NCBI GenBank assembly: GCA_964036275.1
Contig: OZ038439.1
Span: forward strand, 14,498,830-14,562,829
DNA length: 64,000 nucleotides
Reading direction: 5' to 3'
From: Litoditis marina
Taxonomy: Eukaryota; Nematoda; Chromadorea; Rhabditida; Rhabditidae
Position 1 is the first letter of the stretch; each line of letters opens with the position of its first letter. This document shows, in pieces, positions 31,951 through 44,465 of this stretch. The position numbers and the translations under genes were made by a program. The notes under the pieces were generated by a model that searched no databases, was not told the DNA's origin, and saw only the letters and a list, made by a program, of their open reading frames with translations.

Positions 31951-32671
31951 AACGGCGAACATTAAGATCATAAATGATAACAATTCTCGAGGCAAAATCA
32001 TTTAAATCGTCTGTTCAACGTAGTAAGTAACCTATTGTATTTTTGCTCACTTAAATGTATTTCATAGTTAATTTTGGTCATTTCTTAGAAAAGTACTTGT
32101 AACTGACCTTACTATGTTCATTAATCAGAACCCCATTGGAGTGTCGATTGTTCATGATGCTCAAACTCAGTTGGTTTTGTTTCTAATTTTCTGTTTTCTC
32201 TATGTATATCACATGCTCACATGTGAATAAATAATCAAAATTCTGCAAACCGCATACTGCAGAAATCCCCGTATGTTGTGTTGTAATACCCATTGACTCC
32301 ACATGTACTGCTATTGGTAAAATGACACTTGTATGGTTCAGTTCCAATACGACTGTATGACACTACACTTGATTTTCTGCAGTTGATGTTCGTTATTCAA
32401 ATTATGAAAATTCATTCTACCCCTTGAAAGGGCTCTGACAGAAAGCGAATTTTGTCGCTCACGCTCCACAGTTAATTGCGTTGCTCCAACGCAAATGAGC
32501 TACAACAACTGAGTTTTTGATATTATTTGGAACATTCAATCACAATTCATTTGCTGAGATGAGAAAACCTAGTTTTTGGATTCCATTCACGTGGAGCGAC
32601 GTAATTAGCAGCGGAGCGCACAACAGAGAATTCGGTTCTTGTCCGAACATCTTTAGAATTTTTCTTCCAGA

Positions 32672-35600
32672 ATGCCATCTCATTACGAAGACGTCGACGA
32701 CACACGTGTGTCGATCTCTACATCCAGCAATTGGCGCAAACTAGAGCAGGAGAGGTATTGTTCCGGTCATTCCCATGGAGACCTCGGCAGTGTGCCAACT
32801 AAATTTCCAGGCGGCTTTTCATCATTTTAATGTTTCCAAAAACTAGTTAACCTTTGTCACAGTACGTGAGTGGAAACGTTTTCCATTAAACAAAGTTCGG
32901 TTTATAAAATGTAGTGATTCGAAATTTGATTGCTTTGTTCCCAAAGTCTCAGTTGGAATGACAATAACCATAGAGTGTTAGAGTGCGACTTCTTACTCGA
33001 ACTTTGACGTTCAAAATGTTACTTGAATCACTCCGACTGTGAATCATGATGCCACTTTTCGTATAAGTCGGGCAGCATCATGTCTTCCTCAATGCTGAAT
33101 TATTTGGAAGAAATGTTACAGTTTCTGTTACTCAAAAACTACTCTTTATAGTTCTTCAGAAACTCTTCTAAAATGCTCGTTTTGTAAAAACAGACACATT
33201 GACAAACATAAATGATTTGGTGACGTGAACCGTTGAAGCAAAGTTTGATTTCAGTGACGAGCCTGACACTGAAGAAGAAAGATGTGCGAGATTGGTCGAA
33301 CAATCCAGTCCCTACGCAAAACTCTGTTGTTTGCCTATGAAGGTGAGACTGTTTTTCGAATACACTAGAAGTAAATTGAAAAGTCACACGAAGTAGGCAT
33401 TCTACTGAGGCATCGTGCACTCTGTCATTGCACGGTTCTGAGTTTTGCTGTTTTCAGCATGTTTCACGTGACTGTGCAATGGGCTAGCAGTAAAGTGAAG
33501 AGTTTTATGACGTCTATGATCTATTCAAAAAGTCCATGAAAGGGCGGATGACCAAATTCCGATTCTGATCTCACATGGCGAGTATATAGTGCTGGTCATT
33601 CCCTCTGAGACTTAGCAGCGTGCCAATGAATATATCAGGCTATTTTCACCACTTTGTAGTTTTCCAAAAAACTGCGAATTCCTGTTAGAGGTTGTTCCTT
33701 TAAACATTTGAACACTATGACACTTTCGAGAATACTCTTGTTTTCTCTGAGAAATAATCATGCTAGAATCTTGGCCACATCCAACAATGTGGATAGTCAC
33801 GTGAATAAACCTATCATTTTCTCATTCTATGAGCATGATGTCAATGGGTCTCAGTGCGAATTAAACATACTATATAGTGAGTGCCGAATTAATAAAATTC
33901 TGTCTCTGGTCGGAATCGAACCTGTGAGCAAAAGATTCGGACAAGGGCGCTAACAACTGCGGCGCCAATAGAGCCTATGACCGAAAAGCTCTGAATCGAA
34001 GACTTGTGTGCGTACACAGCGGAAAGTGAGATATACAGTACCTTCCCACCTTTCTGTTGGCAACGAATATAGCTATAGTTTGTTCCATTCCCACTTAGAT
34101 CCATTGGCATCATGCCAGAATTTTTTGACAGTCTATTTCTTAGAGAAATATGTGTATTCTGGAGACATTTTCTGCTGACGTATTCTCATGAAACTGAACA
34201 ACCTGAACCAAAGTGGTGAAAAAAAGGCCTGAAATATTTATTGGCATGGTTCCAAGTCAGTGAGAACGACCGGAACTATGAGCAGCCGCCTATAACACAC
34301 AACTCCACGAGAACGGATCGATAATGCAAACTCAAACGTTGTCTGGCGGCCTAGCAATCCCCACAAAAATTCATGAGATCACCTCATGAGGTATTAGCAC
34401 GAGTTTCTCATGAGATTCTATTGATTGCTATGCTACAACATTAGGAATTCACGAGTAGCTCATGAGGTATCTCAGGAGAAACTCATATGAACTTCTCATG
34501 AGGTTAGACGGTTTGCTACGCCGCCTGGAGTAGTTGTGGTTTTGGCATCTGGATTGAGATTTGCTGAAATCTATCGTTCCTTGTTGGCATTAAAACTACT
34601 ATATATAACATATATGATTTTCAGGATGCCTCTAAACAATTCTTCGCTTTTTTCATGGTCGAACTGTACCACTTGGTGATGGCGATTTGTACATTCGGGA
34701 AAAACGACGTGGCTAAGGTAATCAAGACGCATAGTCGTCGCCAACGGAAACGCGGGAGGGTACTGTATACCCTTTCCGCTGTGTACGCACACATGTATTC
34801 GGTTCAAAAACATGCCCATTATGTACTCTACTAGTACAATGGTTAGCGGCATGCTACGAATCTTTTGCTCGCAGGTTCGATTTCGGTGAGAGACACAAAT
34901 TTATAAATTTGGCACCCACTACACTCCCGTTGCTCTCACATTGATTGAAATCGAGGCTGTTGTGATATTTGAGGGGCCTAAAAAGGGTAATCTGCGCCGC
35001 CCTAGGTATTACGAATAGAAGGAAAGTAAAGTTACGGTATATAAAATATAATGTGATCAATTTGTAAATATTGAAACTACTCTCAACAATGGATTAAAGT
35101 GTGAAAGTTCCTATATAAATTGATAAAAAGTCAATAGGTGTGTTGTATTGCATCGATTTGCCTCTCAATCTATGTAAAATTTGAGAAAAATATGAAGAGG
35201 AACGAAATATCAAAAATTCGTTCCCCAGAAGTAATACAACGAATGAGGACGGAAAATAAAGAATAAACATTTCCGGTATTGAAGGTCAGCCCCCCCCACT
35301 CATTGAAGTATGACCCATCGTTGAAAAAAAAAAGAAAAAAAGTAATATGAGTCTGACCTCCCGCCCTCCTAGGTTGTTCAGGTTATAGCTTAGAAGGGGA
35401 GTTAGGGTGCTACGGGGCGAGGAGACCCAACTGCAGTAAAGGGTTAATACATCAGTTTTCTCCAGACTAGATTCAGTAGAACCAGTTTCTTCGTTCCAAC
35501 GAATAAATAGACAATTTCGTGGATACTCTCCGACTTTCGGTTATCTGCCAAGTGCGCCCTGAGCCGGGCGAAGTGAGTAGAGAGCACGACCAGGTGTGGT

Positions 35601-38099
35601 CGAAGTTGGGGGGATAATGAAACCGTGGAAAGGCTCATTCGAATACAGTATCAGATTATCGCCATCGGCATGTGCTGTCTCATTCACATAGTAGCTGCAT
35701 GCACACTCGAGCCTGGAGATGAGCGTTTTTGTCTGCTTCATCTTGCTTGCCAGGTAAGATTTTTTTGTTAGAATTCGCGAAAACACCCCTGTAACGACAG
35801 TTACAACAGATTCTACCACCTCGCGTTTCTGTAACATACCGTATGAAACAAAAACATTTGCGAGGTTCCAAGGGAAACCAGAACTATTTGGGATATCAGA
35901 CAAGCCTTACAACATCCAACGCAGAAATGAGCTAATTTTCGAAAAGAAACCATGATTTTCCGATAGGTTTATCGATTTTGACACCAGAGTTGGGGGACAG
36001 CTCTTTGAATGTAGAACATAAATTGTCGACCAACAGTCGTGTTTAATGAAAATCAAACTACAAACACAGCAAATCATGAACAATCTTCCTTTGGCTTGCA
36101 TCACATCGACATCTACAGTTTTGGCTCCGGTATGAGCATTCCGCCTGTCTGGTACATGTTCTATGGTTAGTTCATGTATAGCATGTGATGAAAAATAATG
36201 ACTTCCAGACACAATAATATTCGAATGCGCTGAACCTGTCAGACACCTGTTTGTCTGTTCTGATGTTTCTGCAGTTTAATCTTCATGGGTTCGCGTCGGT
36301 TTTCAAGAACACTGTTAGTCAATCGCAAAGTCGCGTGAAACATGTTAAACACAACAGAACTCGGTAACGTGCCCTGACCGAGTGCACGATGTCTCATTAG
36401 AATGCTAACTTCACGTGAATATTCAAAAACCCTCTTTGTTTTCAGGGTCTATTAATTCTACTTCGTTTCGTGGTCGCCCTCTACCTCCTTCTAGCAACCG
36501 ATCTCCGATTCACCGACGATAGTCTCAAAGACGTTTGCAAAACATGTCTGAACAAAAATCATACGAATATGTCTTCTCTGACGGATTCGGAAAGTGAGTT
36601 TTGTCACAATAACCCACATCTCCTGCTGTAACCGTAGAAGAGTGACATGTGAAGCAGTTAACACTGCTCCTCTCAGCACCTCATGAGAAACTCGTATGAG
36701 TGTCTCATAAGAATCTCATCCTCATGACTACCTTCTTGTGAACTTCCAATGTTGAGGTATGGTAATCACGTGTTGAACCGCGAATAAATCTAATCTATTC
36801 TATATCATGAAAAGGTTGGGAGTGATTGCTCATAACGTATCTCATCAGAGTATGGGGACATTTGTGTGAGCGGATTGAGAAACCCTACTCATGAGGTTTT
36901 GAGGGATTGCTACCGCGCCCGCGACGGGTAAAAAACAGTGAAACAAGGTAAATTATTGGTTTATTATATTTAAGATAATATTACACGAATAATTGTGAAT
37001 GAGAGTTTTAGATGTGGGTTTGATGTACTGGTTCTTCTGCAACTTCGGACTCGCAGCTCTAAATGTTTTCTATTTTACAGTCATTCTCCGGTTAGTTGTT
37101 GATTTTTTATGACAGTTATAAAACAAAAAAAGTCAGGATTAAGATTTACACCCATCAGTTGAACACTTTTATTTTGTCTTTCGTTGAATCAGCTGTACCT
37201 GAATGGATAAACCTCAGGCGGCGTAGCGATCGCTTCAAAATCTCATGAGCTACCTCATGAGTCATGAGCTGTTCGCATGAAATTTATATGAGGTTCTACC
37301 TACAACATTCAGAGTTCACGAGTAGCTCATGAGGTTTCTCATTTGAAACTCATCCGAACTTCTCATAAAGTTGGGAGGTTGCTACGCCACCAGCTTTAGC
37401 TCTCCTGAATTAGTGTCGGTTCATCAATTTTCGTTTCGATCATTTTGCTGAGTTGCGAACTGAATTTTTTCAATGTCTACAATCAAAACAGAGAAATAAC
37501 GAGAGGACAAAAGTGTTTCAATTATCCAAGATCTGACATGTAAGACTTATACTATTGCATGTCATGGGTGACATTTGAATTTTCCCTGAATGGTGAGACA
37601 GTCGAATACTCCGCGTACAACTGTGTTGAGACAAATCGAGATCAGAAGCGAATGTCTTTTAGGAAAACACTCTACTCATGAGATTTTCTGTATATTTGAA
37701 AATGTTCGAGTCGAAGCGTTCTGAACTATGGAATTTAATGACGGGTCGCCGGAAGGTTGCCACTTTTGAGTCGCCAATTTTCGACCCGCCGGCGAGTTGC
37801 CGCCAAATTCCAGAGAAGTAGGGTGACAACACCAACACCACTTCACACCCTGTTTCATCAATCGGAGTTTTCCTACGGTAATTCGTGGGATAATCAGGAG
37901 GTTTCACCTTTTTTATGGTTCCAAGCTCCTAGAGTTCGTAGTGGTAATGATACAGCGTACAGAAGACAGCACGAAAGTTTGTTATGTTTTCAGATGCTAT
38001 CGTCACACAAAATATTTGCGTCTTCACACTTCCACCTTCTCCCCTCCCACAAGTTCTGAACCACAAGTGAGAAACCTTTTTTTCGTTTCTGGTCCTTGA
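32672..38099 (+). CDS. Family G3: predicted 198-residue membrane protein, all exons in frame
   Basis: Unrecognised gene, the best-preserved member of family G at its 3' end. Exons 32672-32754, 33255-33342, 34625-34717, 36446-36593, 37012-37090 and 37994-38099 join with matching phases to a TGA. The acceptor lies at 32669-32670, one base before the ATG, as at a trans-splice site. The N-terminal 57 residues are acidic and soluble and share SISTSSNW with G1. Membrane segments lie at about 63-80, 90-106 and 141-162. Between the last two is a short loop with CKTC and two N-x-T/S sites. Against G1 it lacks the first membrane exon and the 32-residue coiled-coil exon. That exon is 96 nt, so its loss keeps the frame. 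The tail exon has an 8-nt insertion that shifts the last residues past the stop used by units 1 and 2. Introns hold several MITEs and two tRNA-like repeats. Confidence 0.6.
33364..33494. repeat. 130-bp palindromic MITE
   Basis: Forward copy in a G3 intron: ACTAGAAGTAAATTGAAAAG, GTGCACTCTGTCATTGCACG, TTTCACGTGACTGTGCAAT. Confidence 0.85.
33593..34290. repeat. Nested MITE and tRNA-like repeat block
   Basis: A 210-bp MITE (33593-33870) and an inverted relative (34085-34290) flank a minus-strand tRNA-related repeat (33874-34078, box B as GGTTCGATTCC on that strand). The block lies in a G3 intron. Confidence 0.7.
34336..34536. repeat. CATGAG-rich MITE with GGCGGCGTAGC-type ends
   Basis: The ends read GGCGGCCTAGCAATC and TTTGCTACGCCGCC. 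The inside repeats CTCATGAG/CATGAG words. Further copies lie at 36672-36915 (partial), 37213-37395 and 55795-55960. Confidence 0.78.
34728..34922 (+). repeat. tRNA-related SINE-like repeat
   Basis: Same family as 30556-30755. Box B here is GGTTCGATTTC. From 34.93 to 36.31 kb (a G3 intron) no exon could be supported. A C-run at 35290 and simple A-rich DNA are all that stand out. Confidence 0.72.
36313..36432. repeat. 130-bp palindromic MITE
   Basis: Reverse copy ending 13 bases before the third-membrane exon of G3: GTGAAACATGTTAAACACAA, TTCACGTGAATATTC. Confidence 0.82.
37213..37395. repeat. CATGAG-rich MITE
   Basis: Inverted ends GGCGGCGTAGCGATC and GGTTGCTACGCCACC. In the G3 intron before the tail exon. 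Confidence 0.8.
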
Positions 38100-38708
38100 C
38101 CAGTCCTTATTTCAAGAGACCGTCTCTCTATAAATTTAATCAATTGCAAACTCGAAAAGTCAGAAATGCCTTGATAGGGTTCTTTTGGTCATTTACCATT
38201 ACAACAGCGAAATAGAAATCGGTCGATAACCAAGCCATTAATGGTGCCAAACTATTGTTACGGTTGCTGTACCGCAAATCTTTCGGTCGAACGGTGAAGT
38301 TGGTTTTAGTACACACCACCTTAATCAAATTGCAATTGGGAACAATGAATTAAACACTTTGACAATTGTCAAATATTGCCAATGCGACCTTGGCGTAATC
38401 AAGTTTGCCCAGAAACGACCTAAGTTAGAGAATGTTCAGAAATTCCTATTGTTTTGTTTATTTTTCGTTCCCATGTGTCCACTGACAACTCAAATCATCA
38501 AGTAAACGATATACGGTCTGTTCAACCTTATATTTCAATTGACGTGATGCAAAATTTCATGTCTTGAGTGGACATTCAACGATTGTTTCTTTCTCAACAT
38601 AGTAATCCCCCTTAATTCCCCATATATTTCATGTTAGTCATCCTTGCGTTACCGTCATGAGATTGCAACACATCTTCGATTTGATGACGCAAATGATCTC
38701 TTTTCAGG

Positions 38709-38790
38709 ATCGCAACTTATAAGCTCACAACGCCGTACATCAATATCTCCCTGACCGGATTCGGTCACCGTCCCTTTGGTATAGTCCCGG
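38709..38790 (+). other. Exon-like conserved block, third copy
   Basis: Same block as 13984-14065. The frame IATYKLTTPYINISLTGFGH is open, again followed at once by the CCGGTCATTCCCACTAAG MITE. Confidence 0.4.
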
Positions 38791-39203
38791 TCATTCCCAC
38801 TAAGACTTGGCAGCGTGCCAATGAATGTTCCAGTCAATTTTCACCACTTTGTAATTATTGAAAAGCTGCAAACGATTGTCAGCTCCATAAGAACAAGAAC
38901 GAAAAATGCCTTCGGAAAACTATTTCTCTCTCTCTCTCTCTCTCTCTAAGAAATAGGCATCGAGAAGTATTGGCACGATGCCAATGGGTCTCAGTGGGGC
39001 TGAAACAAAAACCGCCTTCGTCAATCTCCGTTTATTGCTCATTTTCCGCCGTTCTAATAGTTTTTGCTACCGAATCTTTCATCTCAAATTCTTATGTTGT
39101 TTCTATAAAATAGTGTTCATCGTTAATGTATGGTGCAAACTGTTAATGCAAACTCATCAACATATTTTTTTTTTCGCTCACCTCAAATACACGTTTGTTC
39201 TCT

Positions 39204-39646
39204 ATAGTTCGTTTCAACCATCGATAGCAGCCAGTTACAGTATATTTTAGTGGGCGGAGTCAATTTTATTGGAAAGTTTCCAACAGCGATCAGCCTAATC
39301 AAAATTGTGCACCAGCTGGGTATTGAACTCAGCTGGGATAGGTGGTGCGGCGCCCACAAGCAGCCGGCCATCTGAACATGTTGGCCCAAACTAAAAACAG
39401 TGATATCAAACCATCTTTTCTGGCCGTTGTTCAATGCTTATTTTTTCACACAAAACGTGATTTAAATTACTCCCCGATCATGTGGGAATCTTTTGAAAAC
39501 AAAAAAGTTGCAAAAATCCTAAAATAACCAGTTTTCGAATTTTTATTTGCAATGAAAACACTGGCAAGCTGCCAGATCAGTCGCCTGCAATGTAGGGCGC
39601 GCTCGGTCAGCATGGCTGACTGCTATCGATGGGTGAAACGAACTAT
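39204..39646. mobile_element. 443-bp MITE with ATAGTTCGTTTCA ends
   Basis: The left end TATAGTTCGTTTCAACCATC and the right end (inverted) TATAGTTCGTTTCACCCATC share CGATAGCAG further in. Units 1 and 2 lack it at the same place (near 14475 and 28508), so it is a clean insertion flanked by TA. A lone right end of the same family is at about 53545-53570. Confidence 0.85.
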
Positions 39647-40014
39647 ATGATGAAAACAATATTGTATCATTTTAATCATTGTATTACATCACAATAACAT
39701 ACAAGAATGACAATCAATTTTTTTTATTTTTAACATCCAGTCTTGAGGCTTAAACGTATTTTGAACTAGATCGTCTCTTTTCTTTTATTGTTTTACTAAT
39801 AGAAAATCAGAAAAAAGGTTTTTGAATTGAATTAAATGATTTTTGACTCGAATGTACGTCTGTTTTCTAGGATGAAAATAATCTTGTATCATTTCAATTA
39901 TTGAATGACAGTTTATTCGTGTTTCATGCCGAGTTTAAGAAATACATCACAATAACATACAATAATGATTTATGTGATGAGCAATTGACCAGTGTTCTTC
40001 GCGCGGACAGGCTT

Positions 40015-41914
40015 CTAAGCAAAACTTTCCTCGGAGTTCACCAATTCGGCTAAAGATGACTATTATAGTCTCCGTCCAGATAAACAACAATACTGTGTAT
40101 CGCGATTTGAATACTGTATATATCGATTTGTGCTGTGTAACTAATCTGTTTTATTCGACAGAAAAGATCGAAAAAGATCATATTCTACTTGCCAGATGGA
40201 CAGAACTATTTGATTGGTAGTAGTCGGATATTAATGAGTTCCGTGAATGTAGAATAGTTTTTTTTTTCCGATCCCACAACTTCTTTTTCCGATCACAAAA
40301 TGCCTCACCTTGATTGTGGACATCAAAACCGATCAACACGCAAATGGTTCCAAGACTGATGAACACCGCGGTCAATGGAACGGTTATCTGAAATTGAAAT
40401 TATAGTTCTCGCCATTCACACTGAGCATTTGAAAGCAGGAGTTTGAAATGGCTTTTCATCCGGTTTTTCGAAGAGCTGAAAATTTATGTATATGGTCTTC
40501 CCCTTTGTTCCCGCACATAAATAGGCGAACTTTCGCGACATACTTGGTTTGCTCCAAGAAGACCATCTTGGCACTGTGCCAAGTCCAAGTGCGAATGAAA
40601 CAAATAATAAAAAGGAGACTTTATTATAGTAGTCACTTATTGTGTTAACCTCTTATGGTGAACCTAAGGCAGGGTCCATACTTTTTACGTCGGCGTATTA
40701 CGCCCGCGTACTTCGTGTACAAATCATGATTATCGATTTACGTCGGCGTATTACGCGAAATTTTGGCGTAGCGTACTTCAAAAATATCGTCCATACTTTT
40801 TTACGCCGCGTACTTGATTTGAGACGCGTTTTACGTTTGAAGCTTATAACGTTTTTCATGAGTTAACTCAAAATATACATTATTGTATAATGTTTTCGTG
40901 AATTTTACTTTCCGATACTCAAAATAATGTGTTCATTCAATGTTTAATAAGATTTCAACTAGTTTAGGTCAATTTGCGGTGTTTTCGAAAAAAATTGAAA
41001 TTTTGAAAAACTTGGTAATTTTAGCATTTTTAATGAGCTGAAGCAATAGAAATCAATTAGAAATCGAACGTTGTTCATTTCTGACTTAAATCAGAATAAT
41101 CAAGTTTATTAACGGGTTGGGTGAACTCGGCGTATTGCAACGCGTATTACGCCCCGCGTATTAAATCAGGACGTTTTTACATGCTTGTTGGCGTATTACG
41201 CCCGCGTAATACGCGCGCGTAAAAAGTATGGACCCTGCCTTAGGCTGCTTAAAATAGAACGGCTATGTGGACCAATCCCGTGCTAACGGTCCTCTACACG
41301 ACAATTGAAAAATGTATTGCAGTTTAAAGGACTGAAGCGTTCGGATTGGACCACATAATAATTTTTCTTTAAGGTCACATGGCGTGCATGCATAGAGTGA
41401 TTCGATTGGTATGTTATCCTTGTACGTTCTGAGCTCGTAACAGGGCTTCGAGGCTTCAAAAACTCATTCAGTCCACTTACAATCTATGTGATAACTTCTA
41501 TTTTGTTAATTTTCGAGTTAACCAAAAGGTGCCGTAGTCGGGACAGGCATAGAGGAAAGTGTCGAGCTCATCACTCCTGGTTCTCTTTCGATCTCGAGTC
41601 TCATCTGTAAAAGGGTCGAAATTACTTTTCAGAACCAGCTCTCTGTTGAAAAGTATTGACGTTCACTAATTTAGAATTATTTAACAATATCTCTCCGGGA
41701 TTCATGTGAATTTTCACCACATTTGGGTCGAACACTCTATTATTATAATAAATGTTGAATACAATTTTACTCAAATGCTATTATCCTAATCATCTAGTAT
41801 TTCATCCTGAGAAAAAAGTCATTATCGAACAATGACAAGGTAACGTACCTCCGCCACCTTTTTCTCGAACTGCTCTACGAGGGGAAGCATCGCTTCCTTA
41901 GCCTTGTTTTCCAT
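40015..41914 (-). CDS. Gene E: 59-residue single-pass membrane protein
   Basis: Unrecognised small gene on the minus strand. Exon 1 is 41849-41914, exon 2 is 40309-40387 and exon 3 is 40015-40049, with phases that fit. The acceptor TTTTTCCAG lies one base before the ATG, which suggests trans-splicing. Residues 1-22 are charged (MENKAKEAMLPLVEQFEKKV), 24-44 form one hydrophobic membrane segment, and the tail is AELVNSEESFA. Exon 3 was placed by comparison: the unit 2 remnant keeps the same tail with silent changes only. An alternative acceptor ten bases upstream (CTATAATAG) would give a longer tail to a TGA at 39947-39949, but it is not supported by the copies. Intron 1 holds a 582-bp MITE. 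No family was recognised. Confidence 0.6.
40663..41244. mobile_element. 582-bp MITE built from CGTATTACGC repeats
   Basis: The perfect terminal match is CCTAAGGCAGGGTCCATAC plus TTTTTACG, 27 bp at each end in inverted orientation. Subterminal GGCGTATTACGCCCGCGTA words occur in both orientations. It lies in gene E intron 1. No coding capacity. Confidence 0.92.
41270..41365. repeat. ~100-bp MITE (TTGCAGTTTAAAGGAC family)
   Basis: Copy of the element also seen at 31848, 47518 and 61866. The core is ATTGCAGTTTAAAGGAC with its inverted partner TCCTTCAAACTGCAAT. Confidence 0.75.
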
Positions 41915-43449
41915 TCTGGAAAAAGATTAAAAAAACAGTGATAGTTTGGAGTCACATAAAGTCTTTTAACATCAAGCACTAATTTTGATCTTTGACCGGA
42001 AAAGTAATGATAGTTTGGAGTTTGGAGTCTTTTGAGTTTGTTCACATCGATCAGAAAACGAACAGCCGTTTAAATAGCTGCAGTGTTAAAAGGAATATAT
42101 AAGACGGTGCAAACTAAAAATTTGGCAAAATGAAAGTTTATTTACTAAAACTGCGTTTTAAAGGCTTTGTAAAAAGTGAGAAAGAAGTTTGAAGCCGGAA
42201 AATGCACAGGAAAGAAGTCTGAGCATTTATTTGACGTTGGAAAAAGTGATATCCGATGACATTGCACAATAATGAAGAAAAAAACTGATTGGAATGAATA
42301 ATAGACACACTATAAACGATAATGTGAGAAGTCCGCTTTTGGATGATCCAGTAATGGGCTTCAGGAAAAACCGTGAAGAAACATCGGGCTTTTTGAAGGC
42401 CGATAGAAAAACTTAGGCCGAGCCCATTTTTGGATCATCCCAAAACCGGCCATTGAAAAAAATTTATTGCAACAACCATGTGTAAAACACCGCTAACATA
42501 CATACAAGCATGAATCAAAGTGTATAACACAGCACTGAGACATTGTACACCTCAGTGATTAAAAAAGTGAAAATAGTACTATTCACGAAATCGGTAGTTA
42601 CTGCAATGTGTACACATACTGCACACAATTATAATATTACAGAAAACATGTATATCCACAACTGCATAACTACCGAAATTGTGTTAACCTTAACCAAACG
42701 ATTTTCAGCGGATAGCAAAAACAACAACATTTCTCTTAGTTACACAGGGTTCAAAAACCTAGAACAAACGACATCGACTGTAAGTTAGAACTTTCCCAAT
42801 AAATGAGCAAAAACGAGAACGAGTCATAGTCATTTTTTTCTGTCTATTTGGACAAGTTTACTAGGGTATGAACACAGCGAGAATCGACGTGTATATCCTG
42901 ATTCTGAGTCACTAATTACCAACGTACGCTTATAAAAACTCACTAGCGATCATACACTACCAAGTTCATATAAACTTCATATAAAATCAGCCTTTAATAC
43001 GCGAGTATATGTGAAAATCGCAGTTTTAAAGGGGTCGCGAGATTTTAGAACCAATGAGAGACCCTTGGCGGTGTGTGATAGCGATGACACGGTAGTATAG
43101 TACACTTTGTGAGCTATAGGTGCCAAACTGTCTAAAAATTGATAGAAAACATAGCTAGCTCACTGCATTTTTATCGAATAGAGAGTTTTACTGGTCATCT
43201 AGCATCGATCTTCAAAAATGGATGGAATCCATCCTTGGTGGGATTTGGGATATATAATGGGAACGAAACAAAAATGAACGAAACAAAAATAACACAAATA
43301 TGCTAATCAACCAGAATTTTATCCTTTTTGCATTTGCATCACCAGCGGCCAACTATTCGTGACGGTAAGAGGCGTCCGGAAGGGAAACATATCATCGATG
43401 ACACTGAAAATGTCTATTGAAAACCGAGAAAACAATCACAATGAAATTA

Positions 43450-43906
43450 TTAGAAAAACATCAGAAGTCTCCGTCTTGAATAAAAGTGCGGGAGATCTCC
43501 TATTTCTTTAACAAGAGGCGCGAGTAAATATGAGGCACTAGTTTCCAGCAAATTTTTTGTTATCTCTTTTTCCCAGCCCAGCGAAAGTACAGGATCTGGA
43601 TTCAATTTTTGAATGATTTTGGCAAAAATAGACTGCATTTCTCTTAATTTATGACAATTTCGTTCACTTACACTTGCAACTTCATATGGAACCTAAGCGA
43701 ATGTAGAATAGGCGGATAAGCGCGAAAAAACTATTTTAAACTCTACAGGCATTCCCCAAAAAAGGTTACGTATTCATGGAATGTGTCATGAGATAAAACA
43801 AATATTATAGAAAAATCACTAACCGAACACATATCGCTTCGGCCGACCGATTGCCATATTCTCCATGCGTTTGCAAAAATGGAGAAGGGCACTTCACCAA
43901 TCTGAC
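43450..43906 (-). CDS. Partial gene inside the 4.08-kb element, unknown product
   Basis: Two exons join in frame: 43824-43906 (acceptor TTTTGATTACAG) and 43450-43692 (acceptor CGCTTAG), ending at TAA, for 108 residues. The first encodes QIGEVPFSIFANAWRIWQSV and more; the second is 80 codons with no stop, including KLNPDPVLSLGWEKEITKNL. The first exon needs one base from an upstream exon, which I could not place. The sequence is globular-looking and mixed in charge, without a membrane segment or a zinc-binding pattern. It may be a piece of the element's own protein or a captured host gene. I do not recognise it. Confidence 0.5.
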
Positions 43907-44465
43907 CTGTAATCAAAACACAATGATGAGAGTCATGAGAGCAAAGCACAAAAATACACGATAATTTCATAAAGTTCCTGACTAAAAATAAGTTAATAAG
44001 TTTACCAGTAATGAGTTAGTTCTATTTTTGAATGAGTTTTCCCCGGTGCCCCGTCGTCCTAGTATGGTGCAAAAAGTAATTGACTAAACACAAGGAATAC
44101 TGTACGGAAAGAGACATTGCATGCGTGAACATGTGTTTTTATTACTATTTTTAGGTTAAAAAGAGCAAAAATAGAAATACACTATAACATAAAGTAAAAA
44201 AAGGCATACACCGTAAAATTTAAAATACACCGTAAAATATAAAAAATATCTGGTGGCTGACGTGAGGTCTAAAATGGAGTACGCAGGGGGGAACCACTCA
44301 TTTTCGAGCGCACGGCGAGCATTTTTGAAAATTTTCAAAATAATTTTAATTGCTTTCTTCATTTTTATTTCTTGTTTCATGGTAGTTCACTTTATTGTTT
44401 CGAATATAAGGCGCTGAAGTTTAGATAATTCGGTGTTTTCAGGCATAAATTGCTCAGAAGGAAGC

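Larger units (their letters stand above)
37617..40050 (+). repeat. Partial third copy of the unit end
   Basis: This stretch matches 13.21-14.68 kb and 26.79-28.74 kb: the G-family tail exon, the MITE at 38.16 kb, the exon-like block at 38.71 kb, the MITE at 38.79 kb and the last exon of gene E. It is clearly more diverged than units 1 and 2 are from each other. With the G exons at 32.7-37.1 kb it makes a third, older copy of the G-E arrangement. A block of about 270 bp is duplicated inside it (around 39.65 and 39.72-39.99 kb); the same extended block is seen in unit 2 at 28.36-28.63 kb. Confidence 0.85.

Noticed and set aside
35541..35903. 120-codon minus-strand frame
   Set aside because: No splice or start context, no paralog support and no recognisable motif; it lies in a G3 intron.
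6523..38099. BAP31-like or other known family identity for G
   Set aside because: Membrane segments followed by a coiled coil recall BAP31, but I see no shared motif, and a further membrane segment after the coiled coil does not fit.
39947..40059. Longer last exon for gene E, using the CTATAATAG acceptor
   Set aside because: The 12-codon version has a better acceptor, and the unit 2 copy conserves it with silent changes.
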